Origin: Brevundimonas naejangsanensis
GTDB lineage: Bacteria; Pseudomonadota; Alphaproteobacteria; Caulobacterales; Caulobacteraceae
DNA length: 64,000 bases
Assembly: GCF_000635915.2 (NCBI RefSeq)
Contig: NZ_CP015614.1
Coordinates: 479,501 to 543,500 of the forward strand
Direction: 5' to 3'
In this document: positions 1 through 8,439 of the stretch, piece by piece
Layout: the number at the start of each line of letters is the position of its first letter
How positions within the stretch are numbered: position 1 is the stretch's first letter
Position numbers and translations under genes: made by a program
The notes under the pieces: generated by a model
What the model was told of the DNA's origin: nothing
Seen by the model: the letters and a program-made list of their open reading frames with translations, nothing else
Database searches by the model: none

Positions 1-437
1 TGGTCGGCACCATGGTCGAGCTGCCACGGGCCGCCCTGCGCGCGGCTGATCTGGCCGAATACGCCGAGTTCTTCAGCTTCGGCACCAACGACCTGACCCA
101 GACGACCTTCGGCATCAGCCGCGACGATTCCGGCCGCTTCCTGCAGGTCTATCTGGACAAGGGCATCTTCGAGAACGACCCCTTCGTCCGTCTGGACCAG
201 AACGGGGTGGGGGACCTGATCCGCATCGCCGAGCAGCGGGGTCGCGCGGCCAAGCCGGGCATGAAGATGGGCATCTGCGGCGAACACGGCGGTGACCCGT
301 CGTCCATCGCCTTCTGCGAAGAGGTGGGGCTGGATTACGTCTCCTGTTCGCCCTACCGCGTGCCGATCGCCCGTCTGGCGGCGGCGCAGGCGGCGCTGTC
401 CGCCCGCTCGGGCGTAGAGCGCGAGAAGGATCGCTAG
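1..437 (+). CDS. ppdK: Pyruvate, phosphate dikinase, C-terminal part (5' truncated by window edge)
   Basis: The reading frame is open from base 3 and its start lies upstream of the window. What is seen is the C-terminal PEP/pyruvate-binding TIM barrel: [51 protein letters not shown], and [16 protein letters not shown]. The Cys of the last motif is the proton-donor Cys known in this family. The enzyme interconverts pyruvate + ATP + Pi with PEP + AMP + PPi in the cytosol. Together with the GTP-type PEP carboxykinase at 51173 it gives this organism two routes to PEP. A hairpin with a U tract follows at once. The family assignment is firm; the N-terminal ATP-grasp and phospho-His domains cannot be checked here. 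Confidence 0.97.
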   Translation, partial: VGTMVELPRAALRAADLAEYAEFFSFGTNDLTQTTFGISRDDSGRFLQVYLDKGIFENDPFVRLDQNGVGDLIRIAEQRGRAAKPGMKMGICGEHGGDPSSIAFCEEVGLDYVSCSPYRVPIARLAAAQAALSARSGVEREKDR

Positions 438-461
438 GGTCCGCTCTCAGCATCGATAAGG

Positions 462-490
462 AAAGGGCGATCCGAAAGGGTCGCCTTTTT
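462..490 (+). terminator. Rho-independent terminator after ppdK
   Basis: AAAGGGCGA pairs with TCGCCTTTT (one G-U pair), with an inner CC-GAAA-GG capped by a GNRA-type tetraloop, followed by a T-rich run. It lies 25 bases after the ppdK stop. Confidence 0.8.
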
Positions 491-657
491 CTTGTCTTAT
501 AATAGTCGCTCTTGAAGGAACGTCGTGTGTGCTTCCTATTGCACAGTCATCGACTTCTTCATGAAGGGTAAGGAACGTCTGCGGGCGTGCGAGCTTTGTT
601 TCTCCGCAAGGTGATCAGGCCAGTCCTGCTCATCGCAATAAGGAGTGATTGAAGCTC

Positions 658-1191
658 ATGCGTAATGTTATTCTCACCGCCGCCGCGCTGTCTGTACTTG
701 CCCTGCCGGCTGCGGCCCAGGTCGTGCAGCCGGGCGGCCCCACCTACTACGGTACGCTCGGCTATTCGCAACTGGACCATTCTGATGGGGACCTGGGCGC
801 GGTGACCGGTCGTCTGGGCGCCAAGTTCAACCCCTATTTCGGCGTCGAGGGCGAGGGCTCGATCGGGGTGAAGGACGACGACTTCACCGTCGCCGGCGCC
901 GAGGGCAAGATCAAGCACGACTATGATCTGGCCGCCTATGCGGTCGGCACGCTGCCGCTCACGCCCAACTTCGAACTGTTTGCACGCGGCGGTTACGGCA
1001 CGACCCGTATCAAGGGCGAATTGGCCGGGTTTGAGAGCAAGGCCGACGGTGAAAGCTGGAACTACGGCGTCGGCGCCAACTACTACTTCGACGCTCAAAA
1101 CGGCCTGCGCGGCGATTGGACCCGCCGTGACTTCACCGACGATGGCGGCGAGGTGGATATCTATTCGGTCAACTACGTCCGTCGTTTCTAA
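658..1191 (+). CDS. Outer-membrane beta-barrel protein (opacity/OmpA-like barrel), first of a tandem pair
   Basis: This 177-residue protein has a signal peptide, MRNVILTAAALSVLALPAAAQ, cleaved after AAAQ. Alternating amphipathic strands follow (YYGTLGYSQL, FNPYFGVEGEGSIGV, FELFARGGYG, SWNYGVGANYYF). The C-terminus YVRRF carries the terminal Phe typical of BAM-folded barrels. A small eight-stranded porin/opacity-type barrel is likely; its function is unknown. The ATG at 658 is preferred over an upstream in-frame TTG at 649, because the paralogue at 1405 starts with the same MRNVIL sequence and the TTG lies only 3 bases from the AGGAG. A near duplicate follows with its own ribosome-binding site. 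The 5' region (491-657) shows no promoter I can assign with confidence. Confidence 0.88.
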   Translation: MRNVILTAAALSVLALPAAAQVVQPGGPTYYGTLGYSQLDHSDGDLGAVTGRLGAKFNPYFGVEGEGSIGVKDDDFTVAGAEGKIKHDYDLAAYAVGTLPLTPNFELFARGGYGTTRIKGELAGFESKADGESWNYGVGANYYFDAQNGLRGDWTRRDFTDDGGEVDIYSVNYVRRF

Positions 1192-1214
1192 GCCGACTTA
1201 TCAGCGACCGGATG

Positions 1215-1249
1215 GGGCGCGCTTCTCGGCGGAGCGCGCCCTTCTTTTT
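1215..1249 (+). terminator. Rho-independent terminator after the first barrel gene
   Basis: Perfect 9-bp stem GGGCGCGCT / AGCGCGCCC (1215-1223 and 1233-1241) followed by TTCTTTTT. It separates the two paralogous barrel genes transcriptionally. Confidence 0.88.
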
Positions 1250-1404
1250 GAGATATAGATGTAACACCGTATGTGTCATTGGTGCACCATCGATCTGTAT
1301 CTTTGATGATGGGTATGGAACGCCAAGTCCCGCCTACCCATTTGTCTCTGTGTTGGATGGGGCATGTGATCACAGAAGTCACATCATCTAAGGAGTATGA
1401 AATA

Positions 1405-1932
1405 ATGCGTAACGTTATTCTCGCCGCCGCCGCTATGTCTGTTCTTGCCGTTCCGGCGTTTGCTCAATCGAATCCTGAGCCGCGCGGCTATGGCTCGCTG
1501 GGCTACACGCACATGGAAGGCGACGCCGCCCAGACCGGCGCGGTCAGCGGTCGCCTGGGCGTCGATCTGAACCGCTACCTGGCCGTCGAGACGGAAGTCG
1601 GGGTCGGGGTCAAGAATAAGGACATCACCGTCGCCGGCGTCGATGGCCAGATCAAGCACGAGTGGGACGCTGCCGGTTATGTCGTCGGCAAATACCCGAT
1701 CGGCGACAAGCTGGAGCTGTTTGCGCGCGGCGGCTACGGCCACACCGAGCTGAAGCAGGAACTGGCCGGCGCCGAGACCAAGGTCGGCGGCGACAGCTGG
1801 AACTATGGCGTCGGCGCCAACTACTACCTGGACGGCGTGAACGGCGTCCGCGCTGACTGGACCCGTCGTGACTTCCGCGACGACCGCGGCGAGGCTGACG
1901 CCTATTCGGTCAGCTACATCCGACGCTTCTAA
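1405..1932 (+). CDS. Outer-membrane beta-barrel protein, second of the tandem pair
   Basis: This 175-residue paralogue of the gene at 658 has the same architecture. Its signal peptide is MRNVILAAAAMSVLAVPAFAQ. Shared blocks include LFARGGYG, SWNYGVGANYY, DWTRRDF and a Phe-terminated YIRRF end. AAGGAG lies 9 bases before the ATG and fixes the start; a longer frame from 1273 has no support. The two genes agree at more than half of their residues by eye, and best in the strand sequences near the C-terminus. They differ most in the first mature residues, which suggests divergence after tandem duplication. Each has its own terminator, so they can be expressed independently. Confidence 0.88.
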   Translation: MRNVILAAAAMSVLAVPAFAQSNPEPRGYGSLGYTHMEGDAAQTGAVSGRLGVDLNRYLAVETEVGVGVKNKDITVAGVDGQIKHEWDAAGYVVGKYPIGDKLELFARGGYGHTELKQELAGAETKVGGDSWNYGVGANYYLDGVNGVRADWTRRDFRDDRGEADAYSVSYIRRF

Positions 1933-1955
1933 GAGCGCTCGCTCTTAAAATGACG

Positions 1956-1986
1956 AAGGCCCGCTCCGGTCGGAGCGGGCCTTTTT
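1956..1986 (+). terminator. Rho-independent terminator after the second barrel gene
   Basis: A 12-bp stem AAGGCCCGCTCC / GGAGCGGGCCTT with loop GGTC and a T run. The A-rich 5' side could let it also act on minus-strand transcripts from the gene ending at 2009. Confidence 0.92.
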
Positions 1987-2008
1987 CGTTGACGGAACCC
2001 TTGAGGCG

Positions 2009-2275
2009 TCAGGCGACGTCAGGCGCCAGGGCCCAGCGCAGGGAGCCTTCGCCAAACGGGCGCACGAACAAGTCCCGATATCGCTCGAACACCTCGATGA
2101 TCTTCATCTTGAGGTCGTGAGTGACCGACTCGCCGCGTTGGCGCTTCAACGCCGCGACGCAGTTGATGACGATATCCTGATGGGCGGAGCCGCCCATGCG
2201 TTGCAACACCGTGGCCACGTCGTGCGCCAGCGGATCACTGAGTTTTTCAGCCCAAGGCAAAGCTGTCTGAGTCAT
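2009..2275 (-). CDS. Hypothetical protein, 88 residues
   Basis: A small soluble protein starting MTQTALPWAEKL, with helical stretches (DPLAHDVATVLQRMGG, HDLKMKIIEVFERYRDLF) and no signal peptide or membrane segment. The start at 2275 was chosen because a GGGGGGAT stretch lies about 12 bases upstream; an in-frame ATG at 2338 would add 21 poorly structured residues. The helix-rich sequence could be a small winged-helix-like fold, but I do not recognise the family. Codon third positions are GC-rich like its neighbours, which supports real coding. It converges with the barrel genes across the shared terminator at 1956-1986. Confidence 0.6.
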   Translation of the reverse strand: MTQTALPWAEKLSDPLAHDVATVLQRMGGSAHQDIVINCVAALKRQRGESVTHDLKMKIIEVFERYRDLFVRPFGEGSLRWALAPDVA

Positions 2276-2373
2276 TCGGGCTTCATCCCCCCTGTTTCTC
2301 GACGCGTAACGGTTTGCAAAATTTTCCGAACAGTGCAAGCGCCGCCGGAAATATTGATTCCTGATTGGCGGGA

Positions 2374-3519
2374 TCAGGGCCGCTTTTGCACAAAAACCGT
2401 GCCCGCTGAATAACCTGCGCCGAAGCTGCAGATCAGACCCGTATCGCCCGGCCCGAAGCCGTCGTTGTGCAGGTGGAAGGCGATGATCGACCCCGCCGAG
2501 GAGGTGTTGGCGTAATCGTCCAGGATGATGACGTTCTCGCCGGGCTCAGGCTCGCGACCCAGCACCTTCCTACCGATCAGGGTGTTCATGTTGATGTTGG
2601 CCTGGTGCAGCCACAGGCGCTTGAGCCCATGCGGGTCCAGGCTCAGTTCGGCGGCGTGGTCGAGGATCATCTCCGACACCATCGGCACGACTTCCTTGAA
2701 CACCTTGCGGCCCTGCTGGACGAACATCTTGTCGCTCAGGCCGTCGGACGAGACCGGCTCATGCCCGTCAGTCGGCAGGGCGGCGCGGTTCAGGAAGCCG
2801 AAATTGTTGCGGATGTTGTTCGAGAAGCTGGTCTTCAGCTTGGTCCCGACAATGTCCCAGCCGCCCGGTCCGGCCTGATCCTCGGCCTCGATGATGACGG
2901 CGGTGGCCACGTCGCCGAAGATGAAGTGGCTGTCGCGATCCTTGAAGTTCAGGTGCGCCGAGCAGATTTCCGGGTTCACCATCAGCACGGCCTTGACCGA
3001 GCCCGAGGCCACGAAGTCCGCCGCCGTCTTGATGCCGAAGGTGGCCGAACTGCACGCAACGTTCATGTCAAAGGCGAAGCCCTCGATGCCCAGGGCCTGC
3101 TGGACCTCGATGGCCATGGCGGGGTAGGGGCGCTGCATGTTGGACGCGGCGCAGATGACCGCGCCGATCTCGCTGACGGGCTTGCCCCAGGCCTGGATGG
3201 CGTCCTCAGCGGCCTTCACGGCCATTTCGGCCAGGATCGACAGTTCGTCATCGCCGCGCGCGGGTAGATTGGGCAGCATCCGCTCCGGGTCGATGATCCC
3301 CGACTTGTCCATGACGTAGCGTGCCTTGATGCCTGACGCCTTTTCAATGAAGGCCTCGGACGAGGGCGTCTTGGCCTCGATCTCTCCGGCGGCGATCGCT
3401 TCAGCGTTGGCGGCGTTCCAGCGTTCGGCCCAGGCGTTGTAGGCGCCGACCAGCTCCTCATTCGAGATCGACTGTTCCGGCGTGAACAGGCCGGTGGCGG
3501 AGATGACGGCTTTTTGCAC
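2374..3519 (-). CDS. 3-oxoacyl-ACP synthase III family protein (FabH-like / beta-ketodecanoyl synthase type)
   Basis: A thiolase-fold condensing enzyme of about 381 residues. The KAS III catalytic triad is visible: Cys in NVACSSATFG, His in LWLHQANIN and Asn in DYANTSSAG. The glycine-rich C-terminus SFGAGYSAG is also typical. It is longer than FabH, with an inserted stretch near residues 30-75, like the PA3286-type beta-ketodecanoyl-ACP synthases that feed beta-oxidation intermediates into fatty-acid synthesis. That subgroup call is inference. GTG at 3519 is taken as the start because AGGGAA lies 9 bases upstream and homologous proteins begin near QKAVISATG. An ATG at 3561 would add 14 atypical residues. 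It stands alone, with no fatty-acid genes beside it. Confidence 0.88.
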   Translation of the reverse strand: MQKAVISATGLFTPEQSISNEELVGAYNAWAERWNAANAEAIAAGEIEAKTPSSEAFIEKASGIKARYVMDKSGIIDPERMLPNLPARGDDELSILAEMAVKAAEDAIQAWGKPVSEIGAVICAASNMQRPYPAMAIEVQQALGIEGFAFDMNVACSSATFGIKTAADFVASGSVKAVLMVNPEICSAHLNFKDRDSHFIFGDVATAVIIEAEDQAGPGGWDIVGTKLKTSFSNNIRNNFGFLNRAALPTDGHEPVSSDGLSDKMFVQQGRKVFKEVVPMVSEMILDHAAELSLDPHGLKRLWLHQANINMNTLIGRKVLGREPEPGENVIILDDYANTSSAGSIIAFHLHNDGFGPGDTGLICSFGAGYSAGTVFVQKRP

Positions 3520-3667
3520 TTCTTGTTTCCCTAACGCTCGGCGCGCGGCGCCTCGCTGCATGAGGGAACATGGAGTCCCCGGCGCTCGACAAGCCTTATG
3601 TCGGCGCCTCGCGGCGAAGTTCGGGCGCCTCGCGGGCCGGACTCAGTCCGTTGCGATGACGAACCCT

Positions 3668-5734
3668 TCAATAGGCCGGGGGAAGGCTGCGGTCGAGACT
3701 GGCCTTGATCCCTCGCCACCATCGGTTGACCCGGCCGCGCGGCGGGGCGGGCAGGGGATGGTCGCGCGCGGCGATCAGGGCCTCGACCAGATCCTCGGCC
3801 TCGCACGGCCAGCCGTCCGGCGTGACATAGACGGGATAGCCGATCAGGGCCGCGTGGATCAGGCTCTGCAGGGAGGCGCGGCGGGTGCGGCGCTCGAACG
3901 TCAGCTTGTCGTCGGTCAGGCCCCAACCCGCATAGAAGGGGCGGCCATAGACGCTGACCGGCTTGCCCCGCATCAGGGCCTCGAACCCGGTCAGCGACGT
4001 CAGGGTGGCCAGCCGGTCGCAGGCGTTCAGGCAGTCGATGATGTCCAGATCGTCGGCCGAGGCGTCGACCTCCTCCATCGCCGCATGGTCCAGCAGGCCC
4101 GGCCGGTTGCCTGCCGTCACGTCCGGGTGGTTGCGATAGATCAGAAAGGCGTCCGGATGATCCGCTCGCGCCGCCTTCACCAGACCCGAGTTGGTGCGGA
4201 TGTCCGGCCCGCAGCCCATCATGATCGAGCGGTCGTTCTCGACCTGACCCACGACCAGCAGGATCGGCCTGTCTTTCGGCCAGTGGGGCGGGACGCCCGC
4301 GCCTTTCAGATTGTATTTCGACAGGCCCGCCTCGACCACGCGGGCGCGAAGGGCCTCGGCGCGCGCGGCCTGATCCGGCGAGGGCTCGTCCGCCTCGATC
4401 AGGCTTTCCAGACGGCTGGGCCGGGTCGGGTCGTAGTAGACGCCCTGGTCGTCCAGCGCGACCGACAGGGCGCCGAAGAAGTCGGACCCCAGCCCGCGCG
4501 AGCGGATGAAGCCGTCCTCCATGCGCACGACCGGCCCTTCGAAGGCGTCGGCGGCGGCGCGGATCTGCGGCGTCTCCTTGCCGGCCCACCAGATCAGCTT
4601 GCCGCCCGTCGCGCGCGCATGGGCGACGGCGGCGGATGAGCGCCAGAAGTAGCGGACGCGGCCCTTGGGCGAGTTCAGCAGGCGGCGCACCGGCGGTCGC
4701 TTGGCCGGGGCGAAGCCGACGGCGGCCCAGTCGCCCGCCAGCCGGTCGGCCCGGTCGCGCAGCGCGATCAGCCGCTCCAGCGCCTGTTCGGCCTCGCACC
4801 GCTGGCCGGTTACCGGATCGACGTAGCGGGTGTAGGCGATCAGCGCCGCCGCCGCGACCTGATCCAGATCGCGCAGGACGCCGCGCCGCCCGGTCTGGAC
4901 CGCATCCGTCGTCAGTCCCCATCCCGAATAGAAGGGCGCGCCGAAGCAGCGCACCGGCAGGCCCCGCAACAGGGCCTCGAACCCCAGGGCTGAGGTCACG
5001 ACATAGACCGCGTCCACCGCCGCCAGCAGGTCGGAGGGCCGCACGTCCGTGTCGATCAGGGTGACGCCCTGAAGCTGATCGGCCGGGATGCAGCCCTGTT
5101 TGCGCCCGGCGGCCACCGCCGGGTGGCGCTTGACGATCAGCTGGGCGTCAGGCTCGTCGCGCCGGGCGGTCGCCAGCATTTCGGAGAAGCTGGCCTCGGT
5201 CGCCAGCCCATAGCCGATGGAGGCGTCGCCGAAGGTCTGGTCCACGATCAGCACCCGACGGCCGGGTTTCAGCAGGGCGGCGGGGGCCAGCGGCCCGCCC
5301 ATATTGGTCTTGGACACGCCCGAGGCGACGATGCGGTCGATCAGGCCGCGCGCGCGGGCCTTCATGGCGGCGTCGCACCAGTCAGGGGCTGTGTCGATCA
5401 GTTGCTCCAGCCGACTGGGTCGGGTGGCGTCGTAATAGACGCCCAGATCATCGACGATCAGGCTCAGGCTGGTCGCCCCGCTCTCGCCGATGCCGACCGA
5501 GCGCAAGAAGCCGTCCTCCAGCGCGATGTAGGGTTTGCCGTGCTTCGCCGCCCAGCGTCGGCCCGCCTCCGCCGTCGGCTTCATGCCCCAGCCGAGAACG
5601 GCCTCGATCGACGATCCGGGCAGGGCGGACAGGTCGTAATCGGGCAGGAAGGCGGACAGGAACGGGACCTTCATCACCCCCGGCGCACAGACCCAGGAGC
5701 GGGGTTTCGACAGGGGCGGAAGCGGTGCGGTCAT
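3668..5734 (-). CDS. kpsC: KpsC/LipB-type capsular polysaccharide glycosyltransferase, two-module
   Basis: This 688-residue protein consists of two homologous halves. Each half has a GKPYIALEDGFLRS-like motif (second copy GPVVRMEDGFIRS), a DDxGVYYDxTRPSRLExLI motif, and an SALGFEALLRG / TSLTGFEALMRG segment followed by YSGWGLT / YAGWGLT. That is the organisation of KpsC, the dual-module beta-Kdo transferase that builds the poly-Kdo linker anchoring group 2 capsules to lipid. It acts at the cytoplasmic face of the inner membrane. No other capsule genes (kpsS, kpsM, kpsT) are in the window, so it is an orphan here. No Shine-Dalgarno sequence is evident at the ATG. A 131-bp inverted-repeat element lies just upstream. 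Confidence 0.9.
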   Translation of the reverse strand: MTAPLPPLSKPRSWVCAPGVMKVPFLSAFLPDYDLSALPGSSIEAVLGWGMKPTAEAGRRWAAKHGKPYIALEDGFLRSVGIGESGATSLSLIVDDLGVYYDATRPSRLEQLIDTAPDWCDAAMKARARGLIDRIVASGVSKTNMGGPLAPAALLKPGRRVLIVDQTFGDASIGYGLATEASFSEMLATARRDEPDAQLIVKRHPAVAAGRKQGCIPADQLQGVTLIDTDVRPSDLLAAVDAVYVVTSALGFEALLRGLPVRCFGAPFYSGWGLTTDAVQTGRRGVLRDLDQVAAAALIAYTRYVDPVTGQRCEAEQALERLIALRDRADRLAGDWAAVGFAPAKRPPVRRLLNSPKGRVRYFWRSSAAVAHARATGGKLIWWAGKETPQIRAAADAFEGPVVRMEDGFIRSRGLGSDFFGALSVALDDQGVYYDPTRPSRLESLIEADEPSPDQAARAEALRARVVEAGLSKYNLKGAGVPPHWPKDRPILLVVGQVENDRSIMMGCGPDIRTNSGLVKAARADHPDAFLIYRNHPDVTAGNRPGLLDHAAMEEVDASADDLDIIDCLNACDRLATLTSLTGFEALMRGKPVSVYGRPFYAGWGLTDDKLTFERRTRRASLQSLIHAALIGYPVYVTPDGWPCEAEDLVEALIAARDHPLPAPPRGRVNRWWRGIKASLDRSLPPAY

Positions 5735-5778
5735 GGGGGGTGTCTACGGTTTGCCGTAAGAAGGCGCCACCCCTACGA

Positions 5779-5909
5779 CCGCTCATCCCGGCGGACGCCG
5801 GGACCCAGTGAGAGCCACGCGCTCTGCATCCGGCCATAAGGGGAGCGCTAGATAAAACCTAGGGTTTGAAGCCAAAGCACTGGGTCCCGGCGTCCGCCGG
5901 GATGAGCGG
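5779..5909. repeat. 131-bp intergenic element with 32-bp perfect inverted repeats
   Basis: The arms at 5779-5810 and 5878-5909 are perfect reverse complements over 32 bp (core CATCCCGGCGGACGCCGGGA). Each arm is itself palindromic around CCCGGCG-GACGCCGGG. The 67-bp centre has lower GC and no gene. It fills the gap between two minus-strand genes. Its nature (REP/MITE-like element, or terminator of the CitE-like gene) is inference. Confidence 0.9.
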
Positions 5910-5913
5910 ATAG

Positions 5914-6732
5914 TTAGCGGTCGGCCAGAAGTGTTTCGGCGGCGTGCAGATGCAGCCGCTCCACCATCTCGCCCTCGACGCGGATGACGCCAAGCCCGAC
6001 GGCTTCGGGTGCGGCGAAGGCGGTGACGACCTTGCGCGCCCATTCGACCTCGGCGGGAGACGGGCCGAACGCCGCGTTGGCGCCCTCGATCTGCGACGGA
6101 TGGATCAGGCTCTTGCCGTCGAAACCATATAGCCTGCCTTGCACACACTCCGCCGCGAATCCGGCCTCGTCCTTGATGCGGTTGAACACGCCGTCGATGA
6201 CGTTCAGGCCGTTGGCGCGGGCGTGGGCCACGATCGCCGCCAGCCACGGCTTCAGCGGCTCCCGGTCGGGCGCGGCGCCGGTCTTCAGATCCTTGGCCAG
6301 ATCGTTGACGCCCAGCATCAGGCCGCTCAGGGCGCCGTCCGCTCCGGCGATGTCGCGCAGGTCCACCAAGGCTCGCGGCGTCTCGATCATGGCCCACAGG
6401 GCGACGCCGGGACGCAGCGCCGCCGACAGGGCGTGGACCATGGCCGCGCTCTCGACCTTGGGCGCGACGATCAGGTCGACCGGGGAGTCATGCAGGGCCT
6501 TCAGGTCGTCGGCGCCCCACGGCGTGTCCAGACCGTTGACCCGCACGCCGAGGCGCGGGCCGAAGCCGCCTTCCTGCGCCGCTGCGACGGCGGCCGCGCG
6601 GGCCTCAGCCTTCATTTCGGGCGCGACGGCGTCCTCCAGATCCAGCACCGCCACGTCGCAGGGCAGGGCGCGGGCCTTCTCGATCGCTCGCGCGTTCGAG
6701 GCGGGCAGGTAGAGGACGCTGCGCGCGCGCAT
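5914..6732 (-). CDS. HpcH/HpaI aldolase / citrate lyase beta-subunit-like CoA-ester lyase
   Basis: A 272-residue TIM-barrel lyase of the CitE-like family. Motifs seen are RSVLYLPASNARAIEKA, DVAVLDLEDAVAPEMKAEAR (acidic metal and Arg substrate positions), VRVNGLDT, VAPKVESA, WAMIETPRAL, LMLGVNDLAKDL and GKSLIHPSQI. Members cleave or hydrolyse malyl-CoA, citramalyl-CoA or related esters; the substrate here is not determinable. The ATG at 6732 is preferred because it overlaps the stop of the upstream SDR gene (TGATG) and starts at the conserved RSVLYLP strand. A longer frame to 6834 reads SDR-overlapping nonsense. Co-transcription with the SDR suggests a shared short pathway. Confidence 0.86.
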   Translation of the reverse strand: MRARSVLYLPASNARAIEKARALPCDVAVLDLEDAVAPEMKAEARAAAVAAAQEGGFGPRLGVRVNGLDTPWGADDLKALHDSPVDLIVAPKVESAAMVHALSAALRPGVALWAMIETPRALVDLRDIAGADGALSGLMLGVNDLAKDLKTGAAPDREPLKPWLAAIVAHARANGLNVIDGVFNRIKDEAGFAAECVQGRLYGFDGKSLIHPSQIEGANAAFGPSPAEVEWARKVVTAFAAPEAVGLGVIRVEGEMVERLHLHAAETLLADR

Positions 6733-7409
6733 CAGACCTTGCCCGTGACGGGGATCAGGGCGCCCGTCACCGCCCGCGCCTCGGGCGAGGCCAGGAACAG
6801 GATGACGGCGGCCAGATCGGCGGGCGCAACCCACTTGGCCGGATCGGCGTCGGGCATGTCGGCGCGGTTGGCCGCGGTGTCGATGATGGAGGGCAGGACG
6901 GCGTTGACCGTCACCGAGGTCGACTTCAGCTCCTCGGCCAGCGCCTCGGTCAGGCGGTGGACCCCGGCCTTGGAGGCGGCGTAGGCGCCCATGCCGTGCC
7001 CGGCCTTGATCGCCCCGTTGGCGCCGACGTTGACGATGCGGCCCTCGGCCGAGGCCTTCAGATGGGGCAGGGCGGCGCGGCTGGCGTTCAGCGTCGTCTT
7101 GACGTTGAGGGCGTGCATCCGATCGAATTCGTCGCCGTCGCCCTCGACCGGGCTCCAGACGAAGCCGCCGGCGATGTTCAGCAGGGCGTCCAGACGGCCG
7201 AGGCGGGCGACCACGGTCTCGATCGCCGCCTTGGCCTGAGCAGGGTCGGTCAGGTCGACGCCGCCGACCTCCAGCACGCCGTCAGGGACGACGTGGCCGC
7301 TGGCGTGATCGATGACGGCGATGGTCCAGCCGGCGGCCAACGCGGCCTCGACCACGGCTCGCCCCAGGGCGCCGTGCCCGCCGGTGATTGCTGCAACCCG
7401 TTCGCCCAT
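6732..7409 (-). CDS. Short-chain dehydrogenase/reductase, dihydropteridine-reductase-like
   Basis: A 225-residue Rossmann SDR with the dinucleotide site TGGHGALGRAVVEAAL, ALLNIAGG (NAG equivalent) and the catalytic YAASKAGVHRL. The usual catalytic Ser, 13 residues before the Tyr, is not present: the segment reads VNVGANGAIKAGHGMGAYAASK. This pattern, and the GVHRL tail, recall quinoid dihydropteridine reductases, where the Ser is also absent; that comparison is from memory. Start 7409 is chosen because AGGAG lies 7 bases upstream; an in-frame start at 7442 adds 11 residues ahead of the Rossmann strand. It overlaps the CitE-like gene by one base. Confidence 0.84.
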   Translation of the reverse strand: MGERVAAITGGHGALGRAVVEAALAAGWTIAVIDHASGHVVPDGVLEVGGVDLTDPAQAKAAIETVVARLGRLDALLNIAGGFVWSPVEGDGDEFDRMHALNVKTTLNASRAALPHLKASAEGRIVNVGANGAIKAGHGMGAYAASKAGVHRLTEALAEELKSTSVTVNAVLPSIIDTAANRADMPDADPAKWVAPADLAAVILFLASPEARAVTGALIPVTGKV

Positions 7410-7472
7410 CGTCTCGCTCCTGAATGGTTCGGCGCGGACCATAGCGGCGCCCGTCGCGGGATCAATCGGCGA

Positions 7473-8366
7473 TCAGGCGTCCCACAGCCGCGCGGCGCCG
7501 CGCACGCCCGAGGAATCGCCCCATCTGGCCGGAACGATCCGCCCCTCCCAGTGGTCGGAGAAGACATGGCGGGCCACGACCTGCGGCAGGCGATCGTAAA
7601 GCTCGCCCACATTCGACATCCCGCCGCCCAGCACGAAGAGCTCCGGGTCGGCCAGATTGACCACCATGGCCAGCCCGCGCCCCAGCCGGTCGATGTAGCG
7701 CTCAAGCGCGGCGGCGGCCTGCACGTCGCCCTTGCGGGCGGCGTTGATGATGGCCTGCGCCTTCCACGCCCGCCCGGTCGCAGCTTCATGATCGCGCTGG
7801 AAGCCCGTCCCGGACACCCAGGTCTCCAGACAGCCGCTCAGGCCGCACCAGCAGGCGGGGCCGGGCGCTTCGTCCGCTGCGGGCCAGGGCAGGGAGATGT
7901 GGCCGATCTCGGCGGCGACCCCGTGCGCACCCTCGACCAGCTTGCCGTCGATGACCAGTCCTCCGCCGCAGCCGGTGCCGAGGATGACGCCGAACAGGCT
8001 GGCGGCGCCCGCGCCTGCGCCGTCGGCGGCCTCCGACAGGGCCAGGCAGTTGGCGTCGTTGGCCAGCCGCACCGGGCGGCCGAGCGCGGCCTCCAGATCC
8101 TCAGCGAAGCGGCGGCCGTTCAGATAGGTGGAGTTGGCGTTGCGGATCAGACCGGTGCGCGGCGAGGGCGATCCGGGAATGGCCAGGCCGACCGAGCGCG
8201 CCGGCCCTGCCTCGGCCTCGACCCGGCGCACCAGGTCGGCGACCAGGGCCAGGGCGGCGTCATAGCTCCCGGGGTTGGGCTCCCGGATGCGCGCGGCGAA
8301 GGCGCCCGCCGCGTCCAGCGCCGCCGCCTCGATCTTGGTGCCGCCGAAGTCGATTCCGATCCTCAT
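7473..8366 (-). CDS. mak: ROK-family fructokinase
   Basis: A 297-residue sugar kinase. It begins MRIGIDFGGTKIEAAAL (ATP phosphate loop), has VGLAIPGSPSP, RLANDANCLALSEA (catalytic Asp), LGTGCGGGLVIDG, and the ROK zinc site: a His in EIGHISLPW plus CWCGLSGCLE. The combination NANSTYLNGR, RLANDANCLA and SGTGF closely follows E. coli Mak (fructokinase/mannokinase). It phosphorylates fructose to fructose-6-phosphate in the cytosol. Length matches the family (about 300). It lies 63 bases upstream of the SDR start on the same strand and may be co-transcribed. Glucokinase or N-acetylhexosamine kinase activity is the alternative. Confidence 0.9.
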   Translation of the reverse strand: MRIGIDFGGTKIEAAALDAAGAFAARIREPNPGSYDAALALVADLVRRVEAEAGPARSVGLAIPGSPSPRTGLIRNANSTYLNGRRFAEDLEAALGRPVRLANDANCLALSEAADGAGAGAASLFGVILGTGCGGGLVIDGKLVEGAHGVAAEIGHISLPWPAADEAPGPACWCGLSGCLETWVSGTGFQRDHEAATGRAWKAQAIINAARKGDVQAAAALERYIDRLGRGLAMVVNLADPELFVLGGGMSNVGELYDRLPQVVARHVFSDHWEGRIVPARWGDSSGVRGAARLWDA

Positions 8367-8439
8367 GCGAGGGAGGTAGCACGGGTGGGGGCAGGCGTCG
8401 TGTGCGGAACCCTGTCCCGTCGGGAGAGGGGCAATGCCC

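Noticed and set aside
3531..4922. 463-codon minus-strand frame overlapping kpsC
   Set aside because: Frame-shifted shadow of kpsC, dominated by Arg, Gly and Pro, without KpsC motifs.
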